From Phycisphaerales bacterium (GTDB taxonomy: Bacteria > Planctomycetota > Phycisphaerae > Sedimentisphaerales > UBA12454), in assembly GCA_003142595.1 (NCBI GenBank), contig PLMU01000014.1:42314-106313 (forward strand): a stretch of DNA of 64,000 nucleotides. The letters are read 5' to 3'. The notes below the pieces were generated by a model. The model saw only the letters and a program-made list of their open reading frames with translations. It made no database searches and was not told where the DNA came from. Positions 38,439 to 49,246 of the stretch are shown here, piece after piece. The first letter of the stretch is position 1, and every line of letters begins with the position of its first letter. The position numbers and the translations under genes were made by a program.

Positions 38439-41400
38439 ATGGCTGAAAGTATTTATGACAAAATAAATGATTACGGTTCGGTAAAGATAAGTCTTGCCAG
38501 CCCGAATGATATCCGGAGCTGGTCTTTCGGCGAAGTTCGCAAGCCGGAGACAATCAACTACAGAACTTATCGGCCGGAGAAAGACGGACTTTTCTGTGAG
38601 AGAATTTTTGGTCCTGAACGTGACTGGGAATGCTCGTGCGGAAAGTACAAAGGCACAAAATTCAAAGGCATTATTTGCGACCGATGCGGCGTAAAAGTTA
38701 CGCACAGCAGAGTTAGAAGAAAACGCATGGGACATATCAACCTCGCTGCGCCGGTTGTTCATATATGGTTCTTCAAAGCAATGCCGTCGAGACTCGGTTC
38801 GCTTCTTGCGATGAAGACAGTTGACCTTGAAAAAGTAATTTATTTTCAGGATTATATCGTAACAGACCCGGGACAAAGCCCGCTGAAATTCAGACAGCTT
38901 TTGAACGAAGAAGAACATCGCGAAGCTTTGGTTAAGTACGGCAACTCGTTTAAGGCGACAATGGGCGCCGAAGCTGTAAGAGAACTTTTACTTGTTCTAA
39001 ATCTTGAACAATTGAGCGGCGACCTTAAAGCCGGCATAGGCAAAACCAGCAGCAAACAGAAAATTAAAGATCTGTCCAAACGGCTGAAAACTGTAAACGC
39101 CGTAAGGAACAGTCCGAATAAACCTGAATGGCTGGTGATGGATGTAGTGCCGGTTATACCGCCGGATTTGCGGCCGCTGGTTATGCTGGAAAGCGGAAAC
39201 TTCGCGACAAGCGATTTGAATGACTTGTACCGCAGAATTATCAATAGAAATAACAGACTTAAAAAACTGATGGACCTTAATGCGCCTGAAGTCATCATTC
39301 GCAACGAAAAAAGAATGCTGCAGCAGGCGGTTGATTCGTTATTCGATAACGGCAGATGCAGAAGGCCGGTCCTAGGAAGCAATAACAGACCGCTGAAAAG
39401 CCTGACGGATATGATAAAAGGCAAACAAGGCAGATTCCGTGAAAATCTGCTGGGCAAAAGAGTCGATTACTCGGCACGTTCGGTTATCGTTGTCGGGCCT
39501 CACCTGAAATTACATCAGTGCGGTCTGCCGAAAAAAATCGCTCTTGAGCTTTTCCAGCCGTTTATTATTCGTGAACTGAAAGACCGCGGATTCGCGGATA
39601 CGATAAAGAGCGCAAAAAGAATGCTCGAAAGACGCGACGAGCAGGTATGGGACATACTTGAAAAGGTAATTCATCAGCATCCGGTAATGCTTAACCGTGC
39701 TCCTACTCTGCACAGGATGGGTATCCAGGCGTTCGAACCAGTATTGGTCGAAGGTAACGCTATAATGCTTCATCCGCTGGTATGCAAGGGCTTTAATGCC
39801 GACTTCGACGGCGACCAAATGGCGGTACATCTTCCGCTGAGCGTGGAAGCACAGGTCGAGGCGCATACGCTGATAATGTCAACCAATAATATTTTCTCGC
39901 CTGCAAATGGTGCGCCAATGGTCGGACCATCGCAGGATATTGTTCTTGGTAATTATTATATAACAGTCGGAAGAGCGGACCAAAAAGGCGAGGGAATGAT
40001 TTTTGCGTCTCCTTCCGAAGCGATAACGTCATACGAAATAGGCAAAGTAAGCATTCATGCAAAAGTCAAGGTAGGCATTGAAAAAGGCAGGAGAATTGTC
40101 GGCGAAGACGGTCTCAACCAGAGCACAGGAGTAGTTGAAACCACGCCGGGCAGATGCATTTTCAATGAAGTGCTGCCGAAAGAACTGCCGTTCTATAATG
40201 TTCTGATGGCACAGAAAATGCTTAAAACTGTTATCAACGACTGTTTTGCAATGGCCGACGGCAGGAAAAGCCTTAAGCTGCTGGATGATTTAAAGGAACT
40301 CGGTTTTAAATACGCGACGCTGGCGGGATTAAGCTTCGGTCTGTTGGATTTGAGAGTGCCGCCAGAAAAGCAGGATATTATTGACCGCACACAGAAGATA
40401 ATCGACCGCATTCACAAGAGTTTCAATGACAGCGTTCTAACCGAAGGCGAAAGATACAACCAGGTAATCGATGCCTGGACTCATGCCCGTGTCGCTGTAA
40501 CCAATGCGATGCTTCTGGGCATGAAAAACGATGTGCGTAACGGTAAGCCTTATCTGAACCCAATTTTCCTGATGAGCGATTCAGGCGCAAGAGGCAGCGT
40601 TGACCAGATTCAGCAGCTTGCAGGTATGCGAGCTTTGATGGCCAAGCCCAGCGGCGAAATTATCGAGACACCGATTAAATCGAACTTCCGCGAAGGCCTT
40701 AACGTTCTGGAATATTTCAGTTCGACACACGGTGCAAGAAAAGGTCTTGCCGATACGGCTTTGAAAACGGCAGATTCAGGTTACCTGACAAGGAAACTTG
40801 CTGACGTCGCACAAAATGTGATTGTCAACGAGATAGACTGCGGCACACTGCAGGGTATAACCAAGACAACATTGTATAAAGGCGAGCAGGTTGAAGTTCC
40901 TCTGCGAGAGTTGATTATCGGCAGAACGGCACGCGACAATATCCGCAACCCGATAACCGACGAAATGATTGTTCGTGAAAACGAAGTTATCTCGCATCAG
41001 GCGGCTGACAAGATTGAAGGGCTCGGCCTTGAGTCAATCCGTGTAAGAAGCGCTTTGACATGCGACAGCGAGTTGGGCATCTGCGGAAAGTGCTACGGCT
41101 GGGATTTGAGCACCGGAAGACCTGTCGAAGAAGGCATGGCAGTCGGAATCATTGGCGCACAATCAATCGGCGAACCCGGCACTCAGCTTACTATGCGAAC
41201 ATTCCATACCGGCGGCATCGCATCACGTGCAATTCTCGAGAACGACCAGAAATCGCCAAGAGACGGCATTATACAGTACCGCGACATTAATGTTGTGCCT
41301 GTAAAACAGGAAGACGGCAGCGAACAATTAATAGCTCTTAAACGCAACGGCGAAATGGCGTTGATTGACGACAAGGGCAGGGAATATGATAAATTCAAAG

Positions 41401-42713
41401 TGCCTTATGGCGCTATAGTTCTTGTAAAAGACGGCGAACATGTCAAAGCAAGAGGCAGACTGTTCAGTTGGGACCCGCACAGAGTTCCAATCCTGGCCGA
41501 AATCGGCGGCACGATTCGCTTTGTCGATGTTGTCGAAGGCGAAACAATGCAGGTCGAAGAAGAACGCAAGGGCCTGAAAGGCAAACCTGTAGTTATCGAA
41601 CACAAGGGCGATAAACATCCGCAGGTTATTATAGAAGAGGAAAGCGGTGGCAAGATACTTGATGTTCATTATCTGCCTGCCAAGGCAAGAATTGAAGTTA
41701 TCGAAGGCCAGAAGGTTCAGGCAGGTCAGCTTCTTGCCCGACAGCCTCGAGGCCAGGCCGGCACGCAGGATATTACCGGCGGTCTGCCGCGTGTAACTGA
41801 AATTTTCGAAGCCAGAAAGCCAAAAGAACCGGCAGCGATGGCTGAAATCAGCGGACGAGTCGAGCTTAAAAGCGATAAACGCCGCGGAAAAATGACAATC
41901 ATTATCCGCAGCGAAAAAATGGAAAAGGAACATCATGTTCCTCGTGACAGACATTTGAATGTTCACACGGGAGACATTGTTGAGGCCGGCGAAGCGCTGA
42001 CAGATGGTCCTCTTGTTCCGCACGATATTTTAAGAATCAAGGGCGAAGAGGCTCTGCAACGATACCTGCTGGCTGAAGTTCAGAATGTTTATCGTTCACA
42101 GAACGTAGGTATCAATGACAAACATATTGAAGTTATCCTTTCGCAGATGATGCAGAAAGTTGAGATTGAATTTATAGGCGACAGCAATTACCTGCCGGGC
42201 GATATTATATCGAAGCAAGCGTTCCGAAGGTCTAACGAAGAGCTTGCTCAAAGTCTGAAGATTTCCGATGCCGGCGAAACTGACCTTGTTGTCAACCAGG
42301 TTTATACAAAGGCCCAAATTGAAGCGGCCAATGAAAAAGTCGAAAAACTCGGCGGCGCAACGGCCAAGGGCAAGAAACCACGGCCGGCAACTGCAAAAAC
42401 ACTGCTTATGGGTATAACCAAAGCGTCATTGCAGTCGGAAAGCTTTATATCGGCTGCCAGCTTCCAGGAAACAACCAAGGTCTTGACTGAAGCGGCTCTT
42501 GGTGGTAAAGTAGACGAATTACGCGGTTTGAAGGAAAACGTAATATTAGGACATCTGATTCCCGCAGGGACGGCATTCAGGCCGCATCTTGAAATGAGAG
42601 TTAAACACCTTGCCAAGGCTCCGCTGCCTAAAGAACTTGCAGAACTTAAAGAAAGCCATGATATCGAGGCCGAGAAGGAAGCTGCAACAAGGGCTGCTTT
42701 GGGTCTTGAATAA
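38439..42713 (+). CDS. rpoC: RNA polymerase subunit beta'
   Basis: The 1424-residue subunit has the N-terminal zinc site (Cys65, Cys67, Cys80, Cys83), the lid and clamp ([20 protein letters not shown], about 331-350), the catalytic [10 protein letters not shown] (about 451-460), the bridge and trigger regions with [17 protein letters not shown] (about 712) and the second zinc site [15 protein letters not shown] (about 871). The lineage insert in the trigger-loop region is modest. The tail after residue 1380 is charged. AGGAG precedes the ATG at about nine bases. Confidence 0.97.
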   Translation: MAESIYDKINDYGSVKISLASPNDIRSWSFGEVRKPETINYRTYRPEKDGLFCERIFGPERDWECSCGKYKGTKFKGIICDRCGVKVTHSRVRRKRMGHINLAAPVVHIWFFKAMPSRLGSLLAMKTVDLEKVIYFQDYIVTDPGQSPLKFRQLLNEEEHREALVKYGNSFKATMGAEAVRELLLVLNLEQLSGDLKAGIGKTSSKQKIKDLSKRLKTVNAVRNSPNKPEWLVMDVVPVIPPDLRPLVMLESGNFATSDLNDLYRRIINRNNRLKKLMDLNAPEVIIRNEKRMLQQAVDSLFDNGRCRRPVLGSNNRPLKSLTDMIKGKQGRFRENLLGKRVDYSARSVIVVGPHLKLHQCGLPKKIALELFQPFIIRELKDRGFADTIKSAKRMLERRDEQVWDILEKVIHQHPVMLNRAPTLHRMGIQAFEPVLVEGNAIMLHPLVCKGFNADFDGDQMAVHLPLSVEAQVEAHTLIMSTNNIFSPANGAPMVGPSQDIVLGNYYITVGRADQKGEGMIFASPSEAITSYEIGKVSIHAKVKVGIEKGRRIVGEDGLNQSTGVVETTPGRCIFNEVLPKELPFYNVLMAQKMLKTVINDCFAMADGRKSLKLLDDLKELGFKYATLAGLSFGLLDLRVPPEKQDIIDRTQKIIDRIHKSFNDSVLTEGERYNQVIDAWTHARVAVTNAMLLGMKNDVRNGKPYLNPIFLMSDSGARGSVDQIQQLAGMRALMAKPSGEIIETPIKSNFREGLNVLEYFSSTHGARKGLADTALKTADSGYLTRKLADVAQNVIVNEIDCGTLQGITKTTLYKGEQVEVPLRELIIGRTARDNIRNPITDEMIVRENEVISHQAADKIEGLGLESIRVRSALTCDSELGICGKCYGWDLSTGRPVEEGMAVGIIGAQSIGEPGTQLTMRTFHTGGIASRAILENDQKSPRDGIIQYRDINVVPVKQEDGSEQLIALKRNGEMALIDDKGREYDKFKVPYGAIVLVKDGEHVKARGRLFSWDPHRVPILAEIGGTIRFVDVVEGETMQVEEERKGLKGKPVVIEHKGDKHPQVIIEEESGGKILDVHYLPAKARIEVIEGQKVQAGQLLARQPRGQAGTQDITGGLPRVTEIFEARKPKEPAAMAEISGRVELKSDKRRGKMTIIIRSEKMEKEHHVPRDRHLNVHTGDIVEAGEALTDGPLVPHDILRIKGEEALQRYLLAEVQNVYRSQNVGINDKHIEVILSQMMQKVEIEFIGDSNYLPGDIISKQAFRRSNEELAQSLKISDAGETDLVVNQVYTKAQIEAANEKVEKLGGATAKGKKPRPATAKTLLMGITKASLQSESFISAASFQETTKVLTEAALGGKVDELRGLKENVILGHLIPAGTAFRPHLEMRVKHLAKAPLPKELAELKESHDIEAEKEAATRAALGLE

Positions 42714-42718
42714 AGAAA

Positions 42719-42772
42719 ATTGAATCCGCCTGAGGCGGACAAGTATTAAAAACTAAAATAAAAATTAAGGAA
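42719..42772 (+). repeat. Dispersed composite repeat, copy F
   Basis: TCCGCCTGAGGCGGA (42725-42739), then CAAGTATTAAAAACTAAAA. It matches copy A (minus strand, 22751-22804) beyond the palindrome. It fills the rpoC-rpsL gap. Confidence 0.65.
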
Positions 42773-42776
42773 AAAT

Positions 42777-43142
42777 ATGCCAACGATTAACCAGTTAGTA
42801 AAGAACGGAAGAGGCAAAAAAGGCAAAAAGCGCGTATCTGATATTTCCGGCACGCCGCAAAAACGCGGAGTCTGCCTGATAGTCAGGACCCAAACGCCTA
42901 AGAAGCCAAACTCCGCTCTTCGAAAAATCGCCCGTGTCAGATTGACCAACGGCAAAGAAGTAACGGCCTATATTCCCGGCATCGACCATAACCTGCAGGA
43001 ACACAGCACAGTTCTAATCAGGGGCGGCAGAGTCAGGGACCTTCCGGGCGTCAGATATCATATTATCCGCGGCACCCTTGATTCGGCAGGTGTAGCAAAT
43101 CGGAAACGAAGCCGGAGTAAATACGGCGCTAAAAAATCATAA
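42777..43142 (+). CDS. rpsL: Ribosomal protein S12
   Basis: The 121-residue protein has the decoding-centre loops [11 protein letters not shown] (about 40-50) and [13 protein letters not shown] (about 83-95). The second loop normally reads GRVKDLPG; here Arg87 replaces the Lys that contacts streptomycin (E. coli Lys87/88). The methylthiolated Asp88 is kept. Start ATG 42777 has AAGGA upstream. It heads the str-type group rpsL-rpsG-fusA. Confidence 0.97.
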   Translation: MPTINQLVKNGRGKKGKKRVSDISGTPQKRGVCLIVRTQTPKKPNSALRKIARVRLTNGKEVTAYIPGIDHNLQEHSTVLIRGGRVRDLPGVRYHIIRGTLDSAGVANRKRSRSKYGAKKS

Positions 43143-43175
43143 ATGTTAAAAAGTAAAAGTTAAAAAGGTAGAAAA

Positions 43176-43649
43176 ATGGCAAAAAAGTTTACAGCTTCTG
43201 TGAAACAGTTAAAGCCCGACGCAAAATTCGGCAGCAAACTGGTTCAGAAATTCATCAACTCTATGATGTGGCAGGGCAAAAAAAGCGTTGCTCAGCAGAT
43301 TTTTTATGATGCGATGGAAAAAGTCGCCGAAAAAATAAAAGATGTCAGCCCGCTTGAGGCTTTCGAGATCGCTATTAACAATGTGAAACCACACCTCGAA
43401 GTTCGCTCAAAACGCGTCGGCGGTGCAAGCTATCAGGTGCCTATGCCCGTTAATCCAAAAAGACAGCAGTCGCTGGCCTTTCGATGGATTTTAGCCGCTT
43501 CACGCGGAAAAAAAGGAAAGTCGATGTCCTTTAGACTCGCTACAGAACTCATCGACGCCTACGGCAAACAGGGCGGCGCTATGACTACCCGCGATAATAT
43601 ACATAAAATGGCTGAAGCAAATAAAGCCTTCGCCCATTTCGCCTGGTAA
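43176..43649 (+). CDS. rpsG: Ribosomal protein S7
   Basis: The 157-residue protein has the S7 core: [20 protein letters not shown] (about 25-44), [19 protein letters not shown] (about 70-88) and a C-terminal helix with [14 protein letters not shown]. It nucleates the 30S head. A terminator-like hairpin follows. Confidence 0.97.
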   Translation: MAKKFTASVKQLKPDAKFGSKLVQKFINSMMWQGKKSVAQQIFYDAMEKVAEKIKDVSPLEAFEIAINNVKPHLEVRSKRVGGASYQVPMPVNPKRQQSLAFRWILAASRGKKGKSMSFRLATELIDAYGKQGGAMTTRDNIHKMAEANKAFAHFAW

Positions 43650-43664
43650 CAAACGAGAACTATA

Positions 43665-43706
43665 AAATGCCATGGTTGGATTTGTAAATTTGACCATGGT
43701 ATTTTT
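43665..43706 (+). terminator. Hairpin with T run after rpsG
   Basis: AAAATGCCATGGT pairs with ACCATGGTATTTT (one G-T wobble) around a 14-base loop and is followed by T-rich sequence. It probably ends or attenuates the rpsL-rpsG transcript before fusA. Confidence 0.7.
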
Positions 43707-43774
43707 CTTAGTGAAAATTGAAGATTTTTAAATAAAGGTATAGGTGTCGATATAGGTAATGGTAATGTCTCGTG

Positions 43775-43855
43775 TTTTGGTTTGGGTATCGGTAATGTTA
43801 CCTATGCCGACAACGTTTGACGTGACGTTACCGAAAACCGATACCGAAACCGAAA
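43775..43855 (+). promoter_or_regulatory. Long dyad in the fusA leader
   Basis: TTTTGGTTTGGGTATCGGT (43775-43793) and ACCGATACCGAAACCGAAA (43837-43855) are complementary at 17 of 19 positions, with a smaller GGTAATGTTACC palindrome in the loop. Related GGTAT/GGTAAT units also occur at 43737-43766. It could be a structured leader of the fusA mRNA. Confidence 0.5.
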
Positions 43856-43909
43856 AATTCAATCTTCAATTATCATAATAATATATAAAGAAAGAATAAA
43901 AAATTACTT

Positions 43910-45991
43910 ATGCCAGAATCATTAAAAAAAATTCGTAATATAGGAGTTATGGCGCACATTGACGCCGGTAAAACTACTCTGTCCGAACGTATTCTTTACT
44001 ACACCGGAAAAACCTACAAAATGGGCGAAGTCCACGACGGCACCGCTGTTATGGACTACCTCCAAGAAGAACAGGAGCGAGGGATAACCATAACTTCGGC
44101 TGCTACTACCTGCCCCTGGCAGGATTGGATATTCAACCTTATCGACACGCCCGGCCACGTCGATTTCACCGCAGAAGTCGAACGCTCGCTTCGCGTTCTG
44201 GACGGCGCTATAGCAGTGTTTGACGCTTCCGAAGGCGTTCAGGCTCAAAGCGAAACTGTCTGGCGGCAGGGCCAGAAATATCATCTGCCGTCTATCTGCT
44301 TTATCAACAAAATGGACAAAGTCGGCGCAGACTTTGAAATGTCCATTAACAGCATCAAACAAAAACTTGTCGCACATCCGGTTTGTATGCAGATTCCAAT
44401 CGGCGCAGAATCAACTTTCGAAGGACTCATTGACCTTGTCGAAATGAAAGCCGTTTATTACGAGGCTGAAAAACTCGGCGCTAATTTTGAAGAGAAACCG
44501 ATTCCCGACGATTTAAAACCAAACGCAGAAAAGTGGCGGCACGATATGCTCGAATCGCTGGCAGAATTCGACGACAAGCTTATGGAAAAATATGTGCACA
44601 ATGAGCCGGTCGAAGAGGAACTGATACACAAAGCCGCAAGAAAAGGAACTATCGCCGGAAAGATTCATCCGGTTTTTGTAGGCTCCGCATTAAGATATGT
44701 CGGCGTTCAGAAACTTCTTGACGGTATTGGCAGATATTTTCCTTCACCTCTCGACAGAACAGAAATTATTGGGAATAAACCGGGTGATTTGGAACATAAA
44801 ATAAAACTCAAATGCGACCCGCACAAAAGTTTTGCCGCCCTGGCGTTTAAAATTATCAATGACAAGCACGGCGACCTTTATTTTCTCAGAATTTATCAGG
44901 GCACTCTCAAGAGCGGCACCAGAGTTTTTAATCCGAACCGCAACACCAAGGAAAATGTCACAAGACTATTTAAAATGCACGCCAGCGAAAGGGTAATTGT
45001 TCCTTCCGCTCAGGCCGGCGATATTATTGCCTGTATCGGGCCGAAAGACACCATAACCGGCGATACCCTCTGCGATACCAAGAGTCCGATAATACTCGAA
45101 GGCATTAAATTTCCTGAAGCGGTTATTAGCATGTCGATTGAACCGAACAGTTCCGGCGACAGGGACAAACTGGGCCAAGGGCTTGCTGCGCTAAGAAGGG
45201 AAGACCCGACTTTCCAATATAAATATGATACCGAAACGGGACAAACGTTAATCAGCGGAATGGGAGAATTGCATCTTGAGGTTTTGCAGCATCGGCTTGT
45301 CAGAGATATGAAAATTAATGTTAAGGTCGGCATACCGAAGGTTGCATACAGAGAGGCGATAACCAAAAAAGTCGAGCAGGAAGGCAAATTTGTTCGTCAG
45401 ACCGGCGGACATGGACAGTATGGACATGTTGTTATTACAGTAGAGCCGCTGCTGGATGAAAATGGAAATTATCAAAAACAGATGGAATTTGTGAATAAAA
45501 TTATCGGCGGCTCGATTCCGAGAGAGTACTTTCCGGCGGTTGAAAGCGGCGTAAAAGAAGCATTTACCAGCGGCGAGCTTGCGGGCTATCCTGTTGTGGG
45601 CGCTAGAGTTACGTTAATAGACGGCTCTTTTCATGCCGTTGATTCATCGGAACTTGCCTTTGAGCAGGCTGCGGTTATTGCTGTTAGGGCGGCCTTCAGG
45701 AGCGCAGGGCCTGTTTTGCTGGAACCCATTATGAAACTGGAAGTTATGATACCAGATGCGGATTATGGTTCAATCCAGGGCAATATAATTAGTAAGCGTG
45801 GAATGATAACGGATAGCCATGTTCACGGCCCGATTAGAACGATTGACGCAAAGGTGCCTTTGGCTGAAATGTTCGGTTATTCCAGCGAATTGCGAGGTAT
45901 GACCAGCGGGCGAGGTAGTTTTGTAATGGAGCCGTTGACTTACGAAAAAGTTCCTGAACAAATCGCAGAAAAAATTTTAGCAGGCTATTGA
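43910..45991 (+). CDS. fusA: Elongation factor G
   Basis: The 693-residue GTPase has AHIDAGKTT (about 15-23), a normal switch I (QERGITITSAATTC), DTPGHVDF and NKMDK, then domains II-V with the C-terminal GYSSELRGMTSGRG. It moves tRNAs during elongation. Unlike EF-Tu of this window its switch I is standard. Length is normal. No strong ribosome binding site precedes ATG 43910. Confidence 0.97.
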   Translation: MPESLKKIRNIGVMAHIDAGKTTLSERILYYTGKTYKMGEVHDGTAVMDYLQEEQERGITITSAATTCPWQDWIFNLIDTPGHVDFTAEVERSLRVLDGAIAVFDASEGVQAQSETVWRQGQKYHLPSICFINKMDKVGADFEMSINSIKQKLVAHPVCMQIPIGAESTFEGLIDLVEMKAVYYEAEKLGANFEEKPIPDDLKPNAEKWRHDMLESLAEFDDKLMEKYVHNEPVEEELIHKAARKGTIAGKIHPVFVGSALRYVGVQKLLDGIGRYFPSPLDRTEIIGNKPGDLEHKIKLKCDPHKSFAALAFKIINDKHGDLYFLRIYQGTLKSGTRVFNPNRNTKENVTRLFKMHASERVIVPSAQAGDIIACIGPKDTITGDTLCDTKSPIILEGIKFPEAVISMSIEPNSSGDRDKLGQGLAALRREDPTFQYKYDTETGQTLISGMGELHLEVLQHRLVRDMKINVKVGIPKVAYREAITKKVEQEGKFVRQTGGHGQYGHVVITVEPLLDENGNYQKQMEFVNKIIGGSIPREYFPAVESGVKEAFTSGELAGYPVVGARVTLIDGSFHAVDSSELAFEQAAVIAVRAAFRSAGPVLLEPIMKLEVMIPDADYGSIQGNIISKRGMITDSHVHGPIRTIDAKVPLAEMFGYSSELRGMTSGRGSFVMEPLTYEKVPEQIAEKILAGY

Positions 45992-46364
45992 CCTCTTAAA
46001 AATATTCTGGTATAAGTCTTAATTCCTCAGCCGTAGCGAGCATTTTAAGTTTTAAAATGCGTTCCGAGTCGGGCTGGTATAACATATCGGAAGTAAAACT
46101 TCTGTTGATTAAAAGGCTACGTAGTAGTATGGCCTAATAAATATCAAAAGACCTTGTTTGTCTTCTTTTAGGATATATATTGGTGAAAATATGTATTTTA
46201 TGGAGAAATATGCATTTTCAGCATTGATATTTCGGAATTGTTATTGATTTTTAGATTTTTTACGAGTATTCTTCTATGTTTTCGCCTCTGGCGGAGTTAA
46301 CGACAGAGCGATTTGTAAGAAACGTAATATAGTGTTGCTTTAGGCTTTTCTATAGAGAGCTGAT
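45992..46364 (+). promoter_or_regulatory. Leader and likely promoter of the S10 cluster
   Basis: No gene is seen in 373 bp. A perfect hairpin GCATTTTAA/TTAAAATGC lies at 46040-46060, probably linked to the fusA 3' end. TTGATT (46244-46249) and TATTCT (46267-46272), 17 bp apart, make a reasonable promoter about 90 bp before rpsJ. CGCCTCTGGCG at 46283-46293 is a truncated relative of the dispersed palindrome. Confidence 0.45.
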
Positions 46365-46679
46365 ATGGCAGTAGAAACAGAAAGAATTCGAATCAGAATG
46401 GAAGCGTATGATCCGCGGGCGCTGGATACATCTGCTAAAGAAATAGTAGAGCAGGCACGCAGGACAAATGCACGTGTAAGCGGTCCGATTCCGCTGCCGA
46501 CGCGAATAGAAAGATACACCGTTCTGAGAAGTCCGCACGTTGATAAAAAAAGTAGGGAACAGTTTGAGATGCGCACACATAAGCGATTGATAGACATCTA
46601 TGAGGCCAATGCCAGGACAGTAGAAGCTCTTAATCGTCTTGTTGTGCCGGCCGGCGTGTTCGTAAAGATAAAGGCATAA
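46365..46679 (+). CDS. rpsJ: Ribosomal protein S10
   Basis: The 104-residue protein shows [13 protein letters not shown] at the start, [20 protein letters not shown] (about 39-58) and [17 protein letters not shown]. It sits in the 30S head and, as NusE, in antitermination complexes. It is first in the S10 cluster and is separated from rplC by a terminator-like hairpin. Confidence 0.97.
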   Translation: MAVETERIRIRMEAYDPRALDTSAKEIVEQARRTNARVSGPIPLPTRIERYTVLRSPHVDKKSREQFEMRTHKRLIDIYEANARTVEALNRLVVPAGVFVKIKA

Positions 46680-46689
46680 ATAGAATAAT

Positions 46690-46729
46690 AAAAACGTAAA
46701 GCGAAAATAATGCTTTACGTTTTTCTTTT
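46690..46729 (+). terminator. Terminator-like hairpin between rpsJ and rplC
   Basis: AAAAACGTAAAGC (46690-46702) and GCTTTACGTTTTT (46712-46724) form a perfect 13-bp stem with a nine-base loop, followed by CTTTTT. This has the form of an intrinsic terminator, yet the remaining 30-gene cluster lies downstream. Confidence 0.7.
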
Positions 46730-46757
46730 TAAAAACAGTAAAGGATTTTGTAAAAAC

Positions 46758-47399
46758 ATGATGCTCGTAGGGAAAAAAGTTGGAATGACGCAGGTTTACG
46801 ATGAAACCGGCAAAATGCTGTGCGTAACGGTTGTAGAAGCCGGACCTTGTACGGTCCTGCAGGTAAAGACTCCGGAGACAGACGGATATAATGCCGTGCA
46901 GCTTGGTTTCGGCGATGTCAAAATCAGCCGACTGAAAAAACCCGCAGAAGGTCATGCTAAAAAAGCCAACGCTGTTTCGAAAAGATTTATCAGAGAATCA
47001 AGACTTGCCGATGCGCCGACACTTAAAGCGGGCGACACTGTAACGGTTGAAGCGTTCTCCGGCGTAAAATATGTCGATGTTACAGGCATAAGCAAAGGCA
47101 AAGGTTTTGCCGGCGTTATGAAGAGACATAATTTCGGCGGTCTGCCGGGAAGTCACGGAACAGAAAGAAAGCATCGTTCTCCTGGTTCAATCGCCAGCCA
47201 CGCAAGCAACAGAGGTCACGGCGGAAAACCTGCCAAGGGCAAACGAATGGCCGGGCATATGGGAGATGAAAAAGTAACAAGCAAAAATCACGCACTTGTA
47301 AGTGTTGATGCAGAAAAAAATATAATGGTTATCAAAGGCTCTGTGCCGGGAGCGAACGGCGGATACGTAATAGTGAAACAGAGCAAGGGAAAGAAATAA
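46758..47399 (+). CDS. rplC: Ribosomal protein L3
   Basis: From ATG 46758 the product is 213 residues and starts MMLVGKKVGMTQ as L3 should. An in-frame ATG at 46710 lies inside the hairpin and is rejected. The glutamine-methylated loop region FGGLPGSHGTERKHRSPGSI (about 132-151) and the basic extension GHGGKPAKGKRMAGHMG are normal. It is one of two initiators of 50S assembly. Confidence 0.95.
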   Translation: MMLVGKKVGMTQVYDETGKMLCVTVVEAGPCTVLQVKTPETDGYNAVQLGFGDVKISRLKKPAEGHAKKANAVSKRFIRESRLADAPTLKAGDTVTVEAFSGVKYVDVTGISKGKGFAGVMKRHNFGGLPGSHGTERKHRSPGSIASHASNRGHGGKPAKGKRMAGHMGDEKVTSKNHALVSVDAEKNIMVIKGSVPGANGGYVIVKQSKGKK

Positions 47400-47415
47400 T
47401 TTTTAAGTTATAACT

Positions 47416-48048
47416 ATGATTACAGTTCCTATACAAAATAGTGAAGGTCAGGAAATCGAAAGCCTTAAGGTTGATGAGGCGATTTTTGGAAATCGCGTCA
47501 GATACGCACTGCTTAAGCAAGCGATAGTTATGTATCACGCCAATAAACGAGTTGGAACAGCAGCGACCAAGAGCAGAGGTATGGTTGCAGGTTCGACACG
47601 AAAGATTTATAAACAAAAAGGCACCGGCAATGCCCGTATGGGTACGATAAGAACCAATATCCGCAGAGGCGGCGGTGTGGCATTCGCAAAGGTTGCAAGA
47701 GACTTCGGGAAAGATATGCCGAGGAAGCAGAGAAGATTAGCGACGAATTCCGCGATACTGTCCAAACTCCAGGGTGGAATGGTGGTTATTATCGACGAAC
47801 TGAAATTTGGACAGCCGAAAACAAAAGATTTCGTGAAGGTACTGGAAAATTTGAAAATTGACAGAAGCTGCCTGGTTTCAATCAGTCAGCCTGATGTGAA
47901 TATTTATAAATCAGCGAGAAATGTGCCGGGAATCGCAGTTGTAAAGGTAACAGACCTGAACGCCGGCGAGATATGCAACAGACAGAAAATGCTTTTTACC
48001 AAAGAAGCATTTTTGACATTGATTGATAAAGACAAGAAAAGCAATTAG
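47416..48048 (+). CDS. rplD: Ribosomal protein L4
   Basis: The 210-residue protein has the L4 loop TRKIYKQKGTGNARMGTIRT (about 60-79) that reaches into the exit tunnel, and the globular domain with KTKDFVKVLENL. In E. coli it represses the S10 operon; the rpsJ-rplC hairpin would be a candidate site here, but this is speculation. Confidence 0.95.
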   Translation: MITVPIQNSEGQEIESLKVDEAIFGNRVRYALLKQAIVMYHANKRVGTAATKSRGMVAGSTRKIYKQKGTGNARMGTIRTNIRRGGGVAFAKVARDFGKDMPRKQRRLATNSAILSKLQGGMVVIIDELKFGQPKTKDFVKVLENLKIDRSCLVSISQPDVNIYKSARNVPGIAVVKVTDLNAGEICNRQKMLFTKEAFLTLIDKDKKSN

Positions 48049-48068
48049 GGCTTTTAGCGGATAATAAT

Positions 48069-48347
48069 ATGGACGATCATGAAATAGTAGTGAAGCCGAT
48101 AATAACCGAGCAGAGCACGCATTTTGCGAATGTGAAAAATGCTTACTCTTTCGAGGTGAACCCCAAGGCCAATAAGGTTCAGATAAAAAATGCCATAGAG
48201 CGGCTGTATAGCGTAAAGGTAAAAGATGTCCGCACCGCCAATCGCAGAGGCAAGATGCGCCGCAAAGGCAGATTTATGGGCAAGAAGTCTGACTGGAAAA
48301 AAGCGATTGTTGTGCTGGACGAACAGTTTCATATAGATTTGTTCTGA
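48069..48347 (+). CDS. rplW: Ribosomal protein L23
   Basis: The 92-residue protein starts VVKPIITEQSTHF and has FEVNPKANKVQIKNAIERLY (about 29-48), then VRTANRRGKMRRKGRF. It lies at the tunnel exit and docks trigger factor and SRP. It is 20 bp after rplD. Confidence 0.95.
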   Translation: MDDHEIVVKPIITEQSTHFANVKNAYSFEVNPKANKVQIKNAIERLYSVKVKDVRTANRRGKMRRKGRFMGKKSDWKKAIVVLDEQFHIDLF

Positions 48348-48366
48348 TAGAATCAGGCAGGTAATT

Positions 48367-49215
48367 ATGGGTATAAGAATATATAGACCAACATCAAACG
48401 GACGACGGAACGCGTCAGTGAATGATTACGCCGAGCTGACGGTTGAGCATCCGCAGAAAAGTCTGTGCGTAAGAATAAAGAAAGCCGGCGGCAAAAACAA
48501 CCACGGCGTAACAACCTGTCGATTCCGCGGCGGCGGCGCGAGAAGGATTTACAGAATAATCGATTTCAAGCGCAACAAGGACATACCTGCGGTAGTAGAG
48601 ACAGTGGAATACGATCCAAACAGAAATTGTTTTATTTCTCTTGTGAAATATGAAGACGGCGAGAAACGATATATTCTTTCTCCGCAGGGTCTGTTGGTTG
48701 GCAATAAAATAGAAAGCGGACCGGTAGTTGAACCAAAGGTCGGCAATGCAATGCCGCTTTCGGGCATACCAGTCGGCGTTGAAATTCATAATATTGAAAT
48801 GACAGCCGGCCAGGGCGGCAAACTCGTAAGAGGCGCCGGACTTTCAGCCAGGCTGATGGCTCGCGAAGGCAACTGGGCGACAGTAATTCTGCCCAGCGGC
48901 GAAATGAGAATGCTGCGAATAGAATGCCGCGCTACAATCGGCACATTGAGCAATCCTGATTATCAGAATATCAAGATTGGCAAAGCCGGCAGATGGCGTC
49001 ATCAGGGCCGACGGCCTCACGTAAGAGGCAAAGCAATGAACCCGATAGCCCATCCGATGGGCGGCGGCGAAGGCAGGAGCAACGGCGGAAGACATCCGTG
49101 TTCTCCGACAGGCGTTCTTGCAAAGGGCGGCAAGACGAGAAATCCGCGAAAGAGCAGCAATAAGAAAATTATACGAAGAAGAAAAAGTAATCGCGGCTTA
49201 CAATTAGTATTGTAA
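48367..49215 (+). CDS. rplB: Ribosomal protein L2
   Basis: The 282-residue protein shows YRPTSNGRRNASV at the start, the central beta-barrels (GQGGKLVRGAGLSARLMARE, about 147-166) and the peptidyl-transferase-near motif RGKAMNPIAHPMGGGEGRSN (about 218-237) with the conserved His. It binds 23S rRNA near the catalytic centre. Length normal. Confidence 0.97.
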   Translation: MGIRIYRPTSNGRRNASVNDYAELTVEHPQKSLCVRIKKAGGKNNHGVTTCRFRGGGARRIYRIIDFKRNKDIPAVVETVEYDPNRNCFISLVKYEDGEKRYILSPQGLLVGNKIESGPVVEPKVGNAMPLSGIPVGVEIHNIEMTAGQGGKLVRGAGLSARLMAREGNWATVILPSGEMRMLRIECRATIGTLSNPDYQNIKIGKAGRWRHQGRRPHVRGKAMNPIAHPMGGGEGRSNGGRHPCSPTGVLAKGGKTRNPRKSSNKKIIRRRKSNRGLQLVL

Positions 49216-49246
49216 ATTAAATGAATAGGAGTGATTTGAGGTAATA

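Noticed and set aside
46710..46757. Upstream start for rplC
   Set aside because: The ATG at 46710 lies in the loop and 3' arm of the hairpin and adds 16 residues not found in L3; the ATG at 46758 fits the family.
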